A DNA stretch of 64,000 nucleotides from a virus: IMG/VR virus record IMGVR_UViG_3300032286_000510, positions 1 to 64,000 of that record, one strand, 5' to 3'. The notes under the pieces are model-generated. The model saw only the letters and a list, made by a program, of their open reading frames with translations. It was not told where the DNA came from and made no database searches. The position numbers and the translations under genes were made by a program. Positions 41,567-54,400 of the stretch are shown piece by piece. Position 1 is the first letter of the stretch, and each line of letters opens with the position of its first letter.

Positions 41567-42322
41567 ATGGCAAAAGGTTTTACGGTAAAGGCAGCAGCAC
41601 CCAAATCTTCAAATAACAATGAAGATGATTTTGATTTAGCATCAGCAAAACAAGCAATACAAGGAAAATCAATTGTATTTTGTCTTCCTGGACGAGGAGT
41701 ATCATATACTTTTCTAAAAAACTTCGTTCAATTGTGTTTTGATCTAGTTCAATCTGGAGCAAGTATTCAGATTTCACAAGATTACAGTTCAATGGTGAAT
41801 TTTGCTCGTTGTAAAGTTCTTGGGGCAAATGTTCTCAGAGGACCAAAGCAAGTTCCTTGGGATGGTCGTTTAAAGTATGATTATCAGTTATGGATTGATA
41901 GTGATATTGTATTTGATACTGAAAAGTTTTATCGTCTTGTTTCAATGAATAAGGACATTGCAGCGGGATGGTATTGTACTGAGGACGGAATGACCACCTC
42001 AGTTGCTCATTGGTTAGACGAAGATGATTTCAGAGGCAATGGTGGAGTGATGAATCACGAAACCTTAGAAACGATGGGCAAACGTCGCAAGATGTTTACA
42101 GTTGATTACACAGGTTTTGGATGGGTACTCATCAAGAATGGAGTCTTTGAGAATCTTGAATATCCCTGGTTTGCACCGAAGATGCAAGTCTTCGAATCTG
42201 GTGAGGTTCAGGACATGTGTGGTGAGGATGTCTCATTCTGTCTAGATGCAAAAGAAGCAGGATTTGAGATTTGGTGTGATCCAAAGATTCGTGTTGGACA
42301 TGAAAAGACTAGAATCATTTGA
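41567..42322 (+). CDS. GT-A type glycosyltransferase, 251 aa
   Basis: After a low-complexity N-terminus, SIVFCLPGRGVSYTFLKNFVQLC starts the Rossmann-like nucleotide-sugar fold. LWIDSDIVF near residue 108 is the DxD metal motif. Later GEDVSFCLDAKEAGFEIWCDPKIRVGH matches the acceptor-side end of these enzymes. It would transfer a sugar from a nucleotide donor, to phage protein, DNA or host surface. Such genes are usual near tail genes in cyanophages. Confidence 0.8.
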   Translation: MAKGFTVKAAAPKSSNNNEDDFDLASAKQAIQGKSIVFCLPGRGVSYTFLKNFVQLCFDLVQSGASIQISQDYSSMVNFARCKVLGANVLRGPKQVPWDGRLKYDYQLWIDSDIVFDTEKFYRLVSMNKDIAAGWYCTEDGMTTSVAHWLDEDDFRGNGGVMNHETLETMGKRRKMFTVDYTGFGWVLIKNGVFENLEYPWFAPKMQVFESGEVQDMCGEDVSFCLDAKEAGFEIWCDPKIRVGHEKTRII

Positions 42323-42343
42323 GGTACTTCTCTCAGGCGCTTC

Positions 42344-42371
42344 TTGACTTTTTCAACTGAATAATGATAAA
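42344..42371 (+). promoter_or_regulatory. Sigma70-like promoter
   Basis: TTGACT (42344-42349), 16-base spacer, GATAAA (42366-42371). Transcribes toward 42499. Confidence 0.5.
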
Positions 42372-42498
42372 ATGCCTTTGTGGGAGGTTTTAAGTCTTAC
42401 AAAGGCATTTTCAATGTTCTCAGAAGGTATTAAAGATTATAAGTCTTCTGAAAAAACCGTACAAAAACCGTTTTATAAACAAATTGGGAGAAAATTAA

Positions 42499-42633
42499 AT
42501 GGCTGTTTCAAAAAAAGAGATGAAGATTGGGAGTAATCCAAAGAATACTCGTCAAGGTGAAGGGAAAAATACCAAATACGCAAAATCAAGTCGTAATGGT
42601 GCTCGAAAAAAGTATAGAGGTCAAGGTCGTTGA
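42499..42633 (+). CDS. Small basic protein conserved in cyanophages, 44 aa
   Basis: MAVSKKEMKIGSNPKNTRQG ... SSRNGARKKYRGQGR is nearly all Lys/Arg/Ser/Gly and probably binds nucleic acid. AATTGGGAG lies before the ATG. A recurrent small cyanophage protein as far as I can recall; function unknown. Confidence 0.65.
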   Translation: MAVSKKEMKIGSNPKNTRQGEGKNTKYAKSSRNGARKKYRGQGR

Positions 42634-42851
42634 TTCAATTGAATCCACAAATCCCGGTTATTACCCCAAAAGGTAATGGCTGGGCTTTCTTTTTGATAGA
42701 TCGTTCTCAAGAACATGACCTTGAATGGATAGTTTTTCTAGATGATGGTGGTTTTTGTTGGACTTTTCGAAATTCAGATATTCGAATTCAGAAAAATTTA
42801 ACATTTAATAGAGATTCTATTCTACAATTTAACGAAAAGATTGAAAAATAA
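42630..42851 (+). CDS. Conserved cyanophage protein with TTG start, 73 aa
   Basis: TTG 42630 overlaps the previous stop (TTGA). The sequence from there, (M)IQLNPQIPVITPKGNGWAFFLIDRSQEHDLEW, looks like the natural N-terminus, and AAGG precedes it at 42623-42626. Compact beta protein. Function unknown. Confidence 0.6.
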   Translation: MIQLNPQIPVITPKGNGWAFFLIDRSQEHDLEWIVFLDDGGFCWTFRNSDIRIQKNLTFNRDSILQFNEKIEK

Positions 42852-42917
42852 AATAATATAGATAAAATATGGGATAGAAACCCCAAAAAAAGTTCTGATT
42901 TTCAATCAGGAGCCAAA

Positions 42918-43157
42918 ATGTCAAACCAAAAAGTCGATAGAGACCAAGAATACATGAGAAAAATGTGGGGGACCACAAAATTGATTACAGATTATCAAAT
43001 AGATCCAACAAAAAGGGTCATTCAAGAATTTATGTATGACGTTGCGCCAAAGCACGACCTAAAAAAACAGACTGATCTTCACGAAAAAATTCGTAATGAC
43101 GAAGATTATGATGATTGGTCTTATGGAACTGAACCTGCTTACGGAAAAAGTTGGTAA
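42918..43157 (+). CDS. Conserved cyanophage protein, 79 aa
   Basis: Hydrophilic, MSNQKVDRDQEYMRKMWGTTKLITDYQIDPTKRVIQEF, ends DWSYGTEPAYGKSW. A CTGATT/AATCAG hairpin (42894-42908) lies just before AGGAG and may affect translation. Unknown function; adjoins the baseplate genes. Confidence 0.6.
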   Translation: MSNQKVDRDQEYMRKMWGTTKLITDYQIDPTKRVIQEFMYDVAPKHDLKKQTDLHEKIRNDEDYDDWSYGTEPAYGKSW

Positions 43158-43172
43158 AAAGTATTATAGATA

Positions 43173-43180
43173 TATAAAAG
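43173..43180 (+). promoter_or_regulatory. Late promoter variant
   Basis: TATAAAAG, 21 bases before gp25; one base off the NATAAATA form. Confidence 0.4.
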
Positions 43181-43193
43181 TGCAAAAATTTGA

Positions 43194-43595
43194 ATGGCAG
43201 TAACAATTTCTCGCAGTTTTAAAGATATTAGTTTGTCTTTTGCGAGACATCCAGTTACAAATGATGTAACCATTCTCAAAAATGAGGATGCAATCAAAAG
43301 ATCTGTCATAAATTTGGTCAGAACTCGCATTAATGAAAGATTTTTTAATAGTTTGTTGGGTTCTTCTGTGGATAATTCATTATTTGAACTCCAATCTTCT
43401 GGTGTATCTTCATTTTTACAAGAAGAAATCACATCACTTCTCGAAAACTTTGAACCTAGAATTAGATTAAGAAGTGTTGTGATTGATACTCCAGAAGATT
43501 CTAATGATTTAAATATTCGTATTTCTTATGATATTGTTGGTTTACCATTTCCAACTCAAAATATAGAATTCATCTTACAACCAACTAGAGTATAA
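43194..43595 (+). CDS. 25: Baseplate wedge protein gp25
   Basis: The 133-residue length and fold pattern fit the gp25 (GPW/gp25) family: SFKDISLSFARHPVTNDVTILKNEDAIKRSVINLVRT, then ERFF...GS, and LLENFEPRIRLRSVVID. In T4 it forms part of the wedge core with gp6 and gp53 next to the tail-sheath initiation site. The stop overlaps the gp6 start (ATAATGG). Confidence 0.9.
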   Translation: MAVTISRSFKDISLSFARHPVTNDVTILKNEDAIKRSVINLVRTRINERFFNSLLGSSVDNSLFELQSSGVSSFLQEEITSLLENFEPRIRLRSVVIDTPEDSNDLNIRISYDIVGLPFPTQNIEFILQPTRV

Positions 43596-45481
43596 TGGCA
43601 TTCAATCAGTTTACCAACTTAGATTTTGGCGATCTACGAACTCAGATTAAAGATTATCTGAGAACAAATTCTAATTTTACTGATTTTGATTTTGAAGGAT
43701 CCAACTTTTCGGTCCTGATTGATATTCTTGCTTATAATAGTTACATTACATCATACAATACCAATATGGCTATCAATGAGTCATTCATTGATAGCTCCAC
43801 ATTAAGAGAAAATGTAGTTTCTTTAGCAAGAAATATTGGTTATGTGCCAAGATCTGTTAAATCCGCAAAAGCAAAGATTAGTTTTAGTGTAGATGTTAGT
43901 AATATTAATACAAGATTAGTAAAATTGAATGCTGGCGTAGTTGCTTTGGGGTCAGTTCAAGGCGGAAATTATATTTTTTCAATTCCTGAAGATATTTCAG
44001 TAACACCAAATCAAAATGGAATCGCAATATTTGATAATGTCGAGATTTATGAAGGAACATTTTTAAATAAGACCTTTAATGTAGATAATTCGCAAACAAA
44101 TGCAAAATATATCTTACCAAATGCAAATATTGACACCTCAACAATTAGAGTTTCTGTTACTGGCACCACAACAGAGAAATATGAACTCTATACAAATATT
44201 TTTGCAGTAGAACCAAACTCAAAAATCTTTTTAATTCAAGAAATTGATGATGAAAAGTATCAAATTTTGTTTGGTGATAATATTTTTGGAAAAAATCCAG
44301 ACAATGGCAGTAAAATTACTGTATCATACATTATAACAAATGGAATTGATGGTAATGGTGGTGCAAATTTCACATTTTCTGGCAATTTATCTTATATTGA
44401 GAATGGAATTACTAAACCAGTCACTTCCGGCATATCTCTCCTAACAACTCTACAATCGTCTGAAAACGGTGATAGCATAGAATCTATAGATACTATCAAA
44501 TATCTTGCCCCAAGGGTCTACGCATCGCAATATAGGGCAGTTACGTCTAATGATTATACAAGTTTAATTCCATTTTTATATTCAAATGTTGACTCGGTAA
44601 GCGCATATGGTGGAGAAGAACTTGATCCTCCACAATATGGCAAAGTTTACATTACAATTAAACCAAAAAATGGTGAAACTCTTTCCGATATTACGAAAAA
44701 TTCAATCAAAAATGATTTAAAGAAGTATACAGTAGCAGGTATTAAACAAGAATTTATTGATTTGAAGTATTTGTATGTCGAATATGATTCCACGGTATCA
44801 TATGATCCAAGTTTTATATCAAATAAAGAAAATCTCCATACAAGAATTCAATCAGCAATCAATTCGTATTCAAAATCTTCTGATATTAATTCCTTCGGTG
44901 GAAGGATTAAATATAGTAAGATGATTTCATTGATTGATAATGTGGATAAGGGAATAACTTCAAATATTACTCTCTTAAAAATGAGAAGAAACCTTTCTCC
45001 TGCATATAATGCACTTGCTAACTATGAATTATGTTTTGTAAATAAATTTCACGCAGATGTTTATGGATTTAATATCCGTTCGACACCATTCAAAATAAGT
45101 GGAGTGGATAACGATATATATTTGACCGATCTTCCGGATGATTCAACAGGAAAAACAGGAAAAATTAAATTTTTTACTTTAATAAACGGATCTCCAAATT
45201 TTATCAATAATAATGCTGGAACAGTAAACTACGAAAAAGGAGAAATTATACTATATCCCGTAACTATTACATCTACAACATCTTCTGTTGGAATTGAGAT
45301 TGAAGTTGTTCCGGATTCTAATGACATTATTGCAAAAGAAAATCTTTACATTATCCTAGATACTACAAGTAATAGTTTACTAAATCTTATAGAAGATCCC
45401 ATATCTTCCGGATCTAATAAATCTGGAAATTCTTACGTTCCACCTTCTAGTTTTACAAGCAATAAAAAGTATACGAGATAA
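43595..45481 (+). CDS. 6: Baseplate wedge protein gp6 (baseplate J-like)
   Basis: 628 residues, close to T4 gp6. The start FTNLDFGDLRTQIKDYLRTNSNFTDFDFEGSNFSVLIDIL and LRENVVSLARNIGYVPRSVKSAK are characteristic, and VTSNDYTSLIPFLYSNVDSVSAYGGEE marks the baseplate-J-type domain. gp6 dimers tie the wedges into the ring that rearranges on contraction. Adjacent to gp25 as in T4-like cyanophages. Confidence 0.9.
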   Translation: MAFNQFTNLDFGDLRTQIKDYLRTNSNFTDFDFEGSNFSVLIDILAYNSYITSYNTNMAINESFIDSSTLRENVVSLARNIGYVPRSVKSAKAKISFSVDVSNINTRLVKLNAGVVALGSVQGGNYIFSIPEDISVTPNQNGIAIFDNVEIYEGTFLNKTFNVDNSQTNAKYILPNANIDTSTIRVSVTGTTTEKYELYTNIFAVEPNSKIFLIQEIDDEKYQILFGDNIFGKNPDNGSKITVSYIITNGIDGNGGANFTFSGNLSYIENGITKPVTSGISLLTTLQSSENGDSIESIDTIKYLAPRVYASQYRAVTSNDYTSLIPFLYSNVDSVSAYGGEELDPPQYGKVYITIKPKNGETLSDITKNSIKNDLKKYTVAGIKQEFIDLKYLYVEYDSTVSYDPSFISNKENLHTRIQSAINSYSKSSDINSFGGRIKYSKMISLIDNVDKGITSNITLLKMRRNLSPAYNALANYELCFVNKFHADVYGFNIRSTPFKISGVDNDIYLTDLPDDSTGKTGKIKFFTLINGSPNFINNNAGTVNYEKGEIILYPVTITSTTSSVGIEIEVVPDSNDIIAKENLYIILDTTSNSLLNLIEDPISSGSNKSGNSYVPPSSFTSNKKYTR

Positions 45482-45483
45482 AG

Positions 45484-48400
45484 ATGTCAGAAAACAAAGT
45501 TAAAATTTCAAATATTGTTGAGAATCAAATTCCAGAGTTCCTCAATGAAGAAAATCCTTTATTTAAAGAATTTTTAAATCAGTATTATATTTCTCAAGAA
45601 TTTGATTATTCTATTGTAAATTTAGCAGAAAATATTTTTTCATATAAACATATTGATACTTATAGAAATGTTGGACTATCTACAATTTCTATAAAGTTAA
45701 CATCTAATGTATTGGCATTTGAGGATACAATTGATGTGACCACAACTATTGGATTTCCTCCAAAATATGGTCTATTGAAGGTTAATGATGAAATTATAAC
45801 TTATACTGGAATTACAACAAATTCCTTTACTGGTTGTATTCGTGGATTTAGTGGGATTAGTCAAATCGAAACTGAAGGTAATCCAGAATTTTTAACTTTT
45901 AGTTCAACCGAAGCACAAGAGCACTCATCTGGATCTTTAGTTAGTAATTTAAGTTTCATATTTGTTCAAGAATTTTTCAAAAAATACAAATATCAATTTT
46001 TACCTGGATTCGAAAATAGAACTTTTATTTCTGGAGTATCTATTGAAAATATTTTAACTAGAGCAAAAGATTTTTATAGATCAAAAGGAACTGATAGTGC
46101 TATTAAAATTTTATTTAAAATTTTGTTTGGAAAAAATGTCCAAATCATAAAACCATTTGACAATACAATATCTACATCGGAAGCAGAGTGGATAAGTGTT
46201 GATGAAATGATAGTAGAATCTTTGGATGGAAATCCATCAAACCTCAAAGAAACTACCATATATCAAAATTCTTTTAATTTTCCTACTGCCAGTGGAACAA
46301 TATCAAATGTAGAAGATATTTATTTGGCAAATAAAAAATATTATAAAATTAGTTTTCCAAAATTTACTATTAATGGAAATTTTTTAATTAGCAATAAAAC
46401 CAAAGTAATTGGAAATACACCATCTTCTGATGTTGTTACTGTAGATTCCACTATTGGATTTAAAGATTCTGGTAATTTTTATTATTTGGATAAAGAAAGT
46501 AATGTTTACAACCAAATTGAATATACCTCAAAATCCCATAATCAATTTTTTGGTTGTATTGGACTTACAACTTCATTAACTGAAAATACACCTATTATAG
46601 ATAATAATTTTGTTTATGGTTATGAAAATAATGACATAAACTTAATATGCAAAATGAGAGTTGTTGGTACAATTTCAAATCTTTCTACTGGAGTTGAGAA
46701 TACAAAATATTTTCTTCCTGGTGATAAAATTAAATTAAAATATATTGGCGAGAAAACTTCATTAGATGATAAAAAGTTTTCTACTTGGTTTTATAATAAT
46801 ATTTCATACGTAGAAACTCAATCTGTAGATGCAGCAACAAAAACAATAATAACAAAATCTCCACATTTTTTGCACAAAGGAGATAATGTAGATATTATAA
46901 ACAAATTAACAAATTCAACAACAGTAAGTTCTTCTGAAGTTTCTAGTGTATTAAATTCTACTCAATTTCAAATTACAACAGGATCTTTAGATAATAATAC
47001 AGAATATTATGTTAAGAAAAATTTAAATTTTGTTTCCAGTAATTTAAATTTAAATAGTCTTCTTGCAGATATTCAAAATTCATTTATTGATAAAGACGAA
47101 AATACTTATATTGCATTTTCTGGTTACCCATCATATAGTGCATTAGAAACAACTAACAGATCAAAAACATTTACATCAAACTCTGCGTCTTCAGGTGTAA
47201 TTAATATTAGTTCTCACGGATTCATTACTGGAGATAAAATTTACCTAGAAGCATCTTCAGATATAACTGGTGTATCATCTGGTTATTATTATGCAAATAA
47301 ACTAAATGAAAATTCTATCCAATTGTCTTTAAGTAGATTAAACATATATTCAAATGATTTTTTGATTTTCAACGGATCTGGAGATACCACAAATACAATC
47401 ACACCAGCAGATCTTTATGGAAGTAATTTAATAAATCAAGATAACTTCAAAAGAATTTTAAAAATTCCACAAAAAAATACAAATAATTTGTCATTGAATG
47501 GTCCAATTGGAGTTTTTTTGAATGGTGTAGAATTATATTCTCCAATTTCAAATGATTCTGTATTTTATGGTCAACTACAAAAAATTAATATTTTGGATAG
47601 TGGATTAAATTATGATGTTATAAATCCCGCAACTATTTCAATTGTAGATTCATCTGGAACTGGAGCAGAAGCATATCCGCATTTATCTGGAAATATAGAA
47701 GAAATAATTTTAGAAAATCCTGGATTTAATTATATTGATTTGCCTACAGTAAAAATATCAGGAGGCAATGGATCTGGTTGTGTTGCTGAGGCAAAAATGA
47801 CCTCACATCAGCACTTTGTGTCTTTCTCTGATTTAAAAGTTAATTTAATTTCAAATTCAATTAATTTAGATGATGATCACAAATTTTTTGATGGAGAAGA
47901 AGTAATTTATACTTCTTCTGGTCTTCCAATTGGAATTGGAAGTACGAATGTTGGATTTTCAACATCTTGTTTGACAAATAATGCATTTTATTATATTTCA
48001 AAAATTGATGGGACATCATTTTCTATTGCAGTATCAAAAGAAAATGCATTAGCAAAAACAAATCTTATAGATTTTACATCTTTTGGAAATCAAACACATA
48101 CTTTTAAGTCTTCAAAATTTAAAAATATTATTGATAGAATTTCAATTCAAAATCCAGGAAGTACATATTCAAATAAAAAAGTAGTAGTTGATTCTATTGC
48201 ATATCCACCATTAGAAAAAAAAGATATAATTAAAACTTTTGTTGGCATAAACACCTATGATAATTATATTTTTGCAATAAATCATAATTATAAAAATGGT
48301 GACATACTAACATATTCTGTTGATGGTACTACAATATCTGGATTGTCAACTTCAAATTATTATAAAGTTACAATAATAGATGAAAATAAATTCAAATTAA

Positions 48401-51400
48401 GTTATGCTGGAACTGCTTCAAGTATAAGCACTATAGATTATGATAATAAAATTTATGCAAATTTAACTAATATTGGAGTAGGTACACATACATTTAATTA
48501 TCCACCAATAACTGTAAGTATTTTTGGAAATACTGGTATTTCATCAACAACAATTCCATCATATTATACTGCAACTGCACATGCAGTTGTAAGTGGTAAA
48601 GTTGAAAATGTATTTTTAAAAAAAGGTGGTGTTGGTTATGGTGTTACGAATATTATAAACTTAATAAGAAGACCAGAAGTAATTCTTCAAACTGGAAAAA
48701 ATGCTTCAATTAGAGCAATTGTAAATGATAGTGGAGAAATTTCGGATGTTTATATTATAGACAAAGGGTCTGAATATACAACTCCACCAATTTTAGAGGT
48801 AATTGGTTCAGGAAAGTATGCAAAATTGAACGCAAATATTTTCAATGGTCAAATAACATCAATTAATATTATAAGTAGCGGAAAGGGGTATTCTAAAAAT
48901 AATACTACTATAAAAGTATCTCCTCGTGGATCTGGTGCATTTTTTAATGCCGAAATTCAAAAATGGTCAATAAATGCAGTAGAAAAATATAAAAATATTT
49001 TAGAAACAGAACAATATAAAGGAACTTTACAAATTCCATCTGAAGCAAAATTCAAAGAAAATAAAATAGGTTCATATTATGCAACAAAGGAAATTCGTAA
49101 AATTTTAAATGATAATTTAGACCAAAATACTTTTGAAGAATTAGATGAACTCAATTCACATTCTCCAATTATAGGTTGGGCATATGATGGCAATCCAATT
49201 TATGGTCCATATGGAAATGCAAAAGCTATTGCAGACTCTTCTGGAACTGGTGGATTAAAAAGAATAACATCTAGTTATAATAAATTATCCTCAATTATAG
49301 ATACAAATTTAAGACCACCATATCCAAGTGGATATTTTATTGAAGATTACAATTTTGACAATAGTGGAGATCTTGATGAATATAATGGAAGATTTATTGT
49401 CAATTCAGATTTTCCAAATGGAACTTATGCATATTTTTCAACTTTAGATATAGATAAAAAACCATCATTCCCATATACAACTTTTAAACATCATAATGCA
49501 ACTGATTTATTCAATTATGATGTATTAAAAACTCAATCAGATTTATATTTAAATACTGGAGAGTATAAAAGGAATATTACACCACAAGGAATATCGGAGA
49601 AATATAAAAAATATCCTTTCTTTAATGATAATTTTAATTCTAATGTAAATTTAGAAGTAATTCTCACAAAAAAATCTAAAATTTCAGAAATTATCGTTAA
49701 AGATGGTGGTTCTTCTTATAAAGTCGGAGATGATGTGATATTTTTAAATGATCCAAATATTAATTCAAGTGTAAAGGAAGTTTTGGGGAAAAATATTGTA
49801 TCAATTGCATCTTCGGAAATTATAAATGAAAATCTTGTTTTTTCATTTTTAGATAAAAAAGTTACTGCATTAAGTACAGCTCCTCATAATTTTGTAGATG
49901 GGGACATTGTTGAAATTTCTGGAATTTCAACATCATTATATAAATCTATAGAAGGTCTAAAAACTATTGAGGTTTCATCAATAGTTGCATCACTGTCTGT
50001 TTCTATTGGAAACACAAGCACCACTGGAATTACTACATTTATTTCAATTTCAGATCCAACTTCAAATGGCAATTTTACACCAAACAATATTATACAGATC
50101 GAATCCGAACAATTATTAATTTTGAATCTTGATAATTATAACAATAGGTATAGAGTTCAAAGAGCATATAATAATACAGTTGGATCAGCACATACGGCAA
50201 CAAGTATAGTTCGTTTATTGCCAAAATCATTTACATTTGATAATAATCTACCAATACCAACAAATAACGAAACAAATTATTCATATTATTTTAATCCAAA
50301 CAATTCTATCGGAATTGGCAGTAGTTATACCAATATTATTGTAGAGACTTCTGGAAGTAATAATATTGTAAAATCTGTCCCACCAAAAGCAATATATCTT
50401 CCAAATCATAAATTTAATACTGGAGATTTATTGTCATATACTTCCATAGGTTCAACAATAGTTGCATCAAAAGATAGTTCGCTAACACCAACATTTAAAC
50501 TAAATGATTTTCAAAATTTATATTGTGTTAAAATTAGCGATGAATATATTGGGATTTCCACAGAAAAAGTTGGTTTTACAACTTCTTCTGTTTATTTTGT
50601 TTCATATACAGGAACAAATCATAATTTTGAATCCATCAAAAATCAAATAACAGGGAATTCCAAAAAAGTAAATGTCACAGTAACTGTTGATGAATCAATT
50701 GATTTGAAGGTAGATGATAATATAAATTTAAATATATTACCAAAATTAAATCAATCTTTTAATTTTAAATTCAATAGCGTTATAAAAAAATTAGTTGTCA
50801 ATCCAGTTTCATTTGCATCGACAGCAGTTGGTGTTGGAACTGCAAATTCCACAATAACAATTAATAACCATAACTATAAAACTGGAGATGTGGTAGTATA
50901 CACTGCAGCAAATCCAATTACACCTCTTGTAAATAATGAAATTTATTATGTCATAAAGACATCAAATTCTTCCATTAAGCTAGCATCAAATTCATATAAT
51001 GCTTCTAAATTAGATTATGAATATATTGGAATTTCTTCGTATGGATCGGGAACTCACGATTTATCGCTAATCAACCCAAAGTTAACTTTTTATAAAGGAA
51101 ATAATGTTTCTATAGCAGTATCAGATACTAGTTTGTCTGGATATGATATTAAATTTTATTATGACAATCAGTTTAAATCAGAATACAATTCAACTTTAAT
51201 AAGAAAATATGGAACAATTGGAGATTCAAACCCTTCATCAAGAATAAATGTTTATATTGGTGATTCGATTGAAAATCAATTTTTTTATAGAATTGAAGGA
51301 AAAGATATAAATTTTACCGATACTTATCCATCATCAACAAATACTGATGTTAAAAATTATTCATTAATAGAAATAAAACAATCGATATATAATGGATCTC

Positions 51401-54400
51401 ATATTATTTCTGGAGTTGGAACAACTTCATTTGATTTTACTTTAGTTGGAACAGCAGAGACAACATCATATGTCTCATCTGGTTTTTCAACTGCGTATTA
51501 CTCTACAGATTCTAAAAATACAAAAGGAAAAATATTTTCAATAAAAACAATTAATTTTGGATCAAATTTACAAAAAATACCTCAAATATCTTCTATACAA
51601 TCAGATGAAGGAACTAATGGAGTTCTTTCAATTGAATCTAATGATATTGGAACCGTAAAAGATATTAGAGTTATAAATCAAGGTCTTGAATTTTCAAACA
51701 ATAAAACATTAACTCCAAAAGCAGATACATATACTATTTTAAAATTAAAAAATGTATATAAATTAAAAACAATTGGAATTACCACTGGTGGCAAAAATTA
51801 TACTACTGCGCCAAATGTAATTGCCGTTGGAAACTCATCAATTTTAACAAGAACTTCAATACAAGGAAGTTCTGTAGAAAAAATAGAAATTATTTCAAAT
51901 GACAGTGGATTGACAAATGACATTAGAATTTTACCAACCAACAATTCAAATGGAGTTGGTATTATTAATGCATCATCAAGTTTTAAACTTAATACTTTGT
52001 ATCTGAAAGCACCTCTTTTGGGATTTACAGAATTTCCATTTAATATTGGCGATAAAATTTTTGTGGAAAACATATCAATAACTGATTCGTCCGATGGTTA
52101 TAATTCAAGCGATTATGATTACAAATATTTTACAGTCACTGGAATTAATACAATTTCTGGTTCGGAATATGTTAGATATTCAATTTCTGGTCTTGGCAAT
52201 ACTGGTGGATTATTTGATTCAACAAAAACTTTTGGTAGAGTTATAAAAGTAAATGATTTGGCTTCATTTGACGTAGAATTTGAAAAAATTAATTTTTTAG
52301 AAGGAGAAAAGATAACTCAATTGAGCGACAATACAACTGCATATGTCTCCGAAAATGGTTGGGACCCAGAAGCACAAACTTTGAAGGTTATCAATATTGA
52401 TGGAAAATTCAACGAAGACAGTCAAATAAAAGGATCTGTAGGAAATTACAAATCAAGTATTGATTCTATATATTCATTTGATTTTGATTTAAATGTCAAT
52501 TCAACTACTAAAAAAAATAAAAATTGGAACACAGACAAAGGAAAATTAAATTTTGATAGTCAAAGAATTCAAGATAGTGATTATTATCAAAGATTTTCAT
52601 ATTCTATAAAAGGAGAAGTTGAATATGATGCTTGGAAAGAATCAGTCAACAGTTTAACTCATACATCTGGTTTTAAAAACTTTTCTAATTTAGAAATACT
52701 AAACGGTGTTGGAAAAACATCTTCTATAAAATCAACTGATTCACAAATTGATTTGAATGTTGAAATATTAAGTTCGGCTTCAGTAAATGATAGATTGTAC
52801 TATGATTTTGCTTCCGAAGATACTAATAACCAATCACTATCAAAAATAATTAAATTTGATTCTAAAATTATTACAGACTATAACGAATCAAGAACTAATA
52901 AAGTTTTAGAAATTGATGATATTAGTTCACAATTTACAGGAATAACAACTACTCTTGGTGGTCAAATTGTTGGTCTGACTTCATTTAGATTGTATAATAA
53001 TACAAATACACTATTATACAAAAATTTTAATTCTTCTGCAATAACAACATCTTTATCACTAATAACAATTACCGATCACGAATTTAATACTGGAGAGATA
53101 TTGCAATATTCTCCAAATGGAGGAACACCAATTGGAATTATAACAACAACAGTAGTTGGTGTTGGAACGACAACCATATTACCATCTAATGTGTATGCTA
53201 TTAAAATATCTAAAGATACGATTAAACTGGCAATAGGATCGTCTGAAGCATCTTCTGGAGTAGCAATAACATTTACTTCTTCTGGCATTGGAACACAACA
53301 TAGTCTTTCTGTTGAATCAGAATTGGCTACAAGTAGATGTTTTATTACTGTTGATAACATAATTCAAAGTCCACTATCAAGAAAAGACATATTAGTAGGA
53401 TTATCCACTCAAGTTGGATTGACCACAACAACAATTTATTTAAATGATATTTCAAAAATTCAAGGAAAATCATTAATAAAAATAGAAAATGAAATTGTTA
53501 AAGTTAATTTGGTTGGTGTTGGATCAACTAATTCTCTCAATGTCATTAGAAGTTATATGGGATCTGTTGCATCCGCACATACTGTTGGTGCAGCAGTTAC
53601 CGTATTATCTGGTGATTATAGAATAAAAAAAGGTACAATTTATTTTTCAGATGCTCCTTATGGTCCAACGGGAATTGGTTCATTAACATCAAAATCAACT
53701 TTTGCCGGAAGAGTATTTTATCGTTTAAATTATGATACAAATCACATTATTGATGATATTTCAGAATCATTTAACAGTATTCAAAATAAATTTGATTTAA
53801 AAACAAATGGAACAACTTTGTCTGGAATACAAACCAGTTTTGGAGTTGTTTTAGTTAATAATATTTTTCAAAGACCATTTTACGGTGACGTTGGATCTAT
53901 CTTGGAATCGGATTATCAAATTGTGGGTACTGGACAAACAATTAGTTTTACTGGATCAAATTATAAAAATTTACCAAGAGGTGGTGTAATTAATGAGTTT
54001 GACGTAATAAATGGAAGTGGATATCAAACACCATACAGAGCGTCTGCATATGTTACTGTTTCTGTTGGTGGAACAATTCAATCAATAGGATTATCAACTG
54101 GAGGATCTGGTTATATTGCCGCACCTAGAGTTTCTATTGCAGATACACTTGGAATTGGAGTATCAATTGTTTCGTCAATAACAAATGGAATTGTAACTTC
54201 ATTTACGATAGTAAATCCAGGAAGTGGATATACAACTTCCAGTCCACCTATAGTTACTATAGATGAACCATATCCATACAAAAATCTATTATTGACTGGT
54301 GGCAATGGAACTGGAGCAAAAATGAATGTAGTAGTTGGCACTGGGGGAAGTATAATTTCATTTGACTTACAGGATCGTGGATATGGATACAATATCGGTG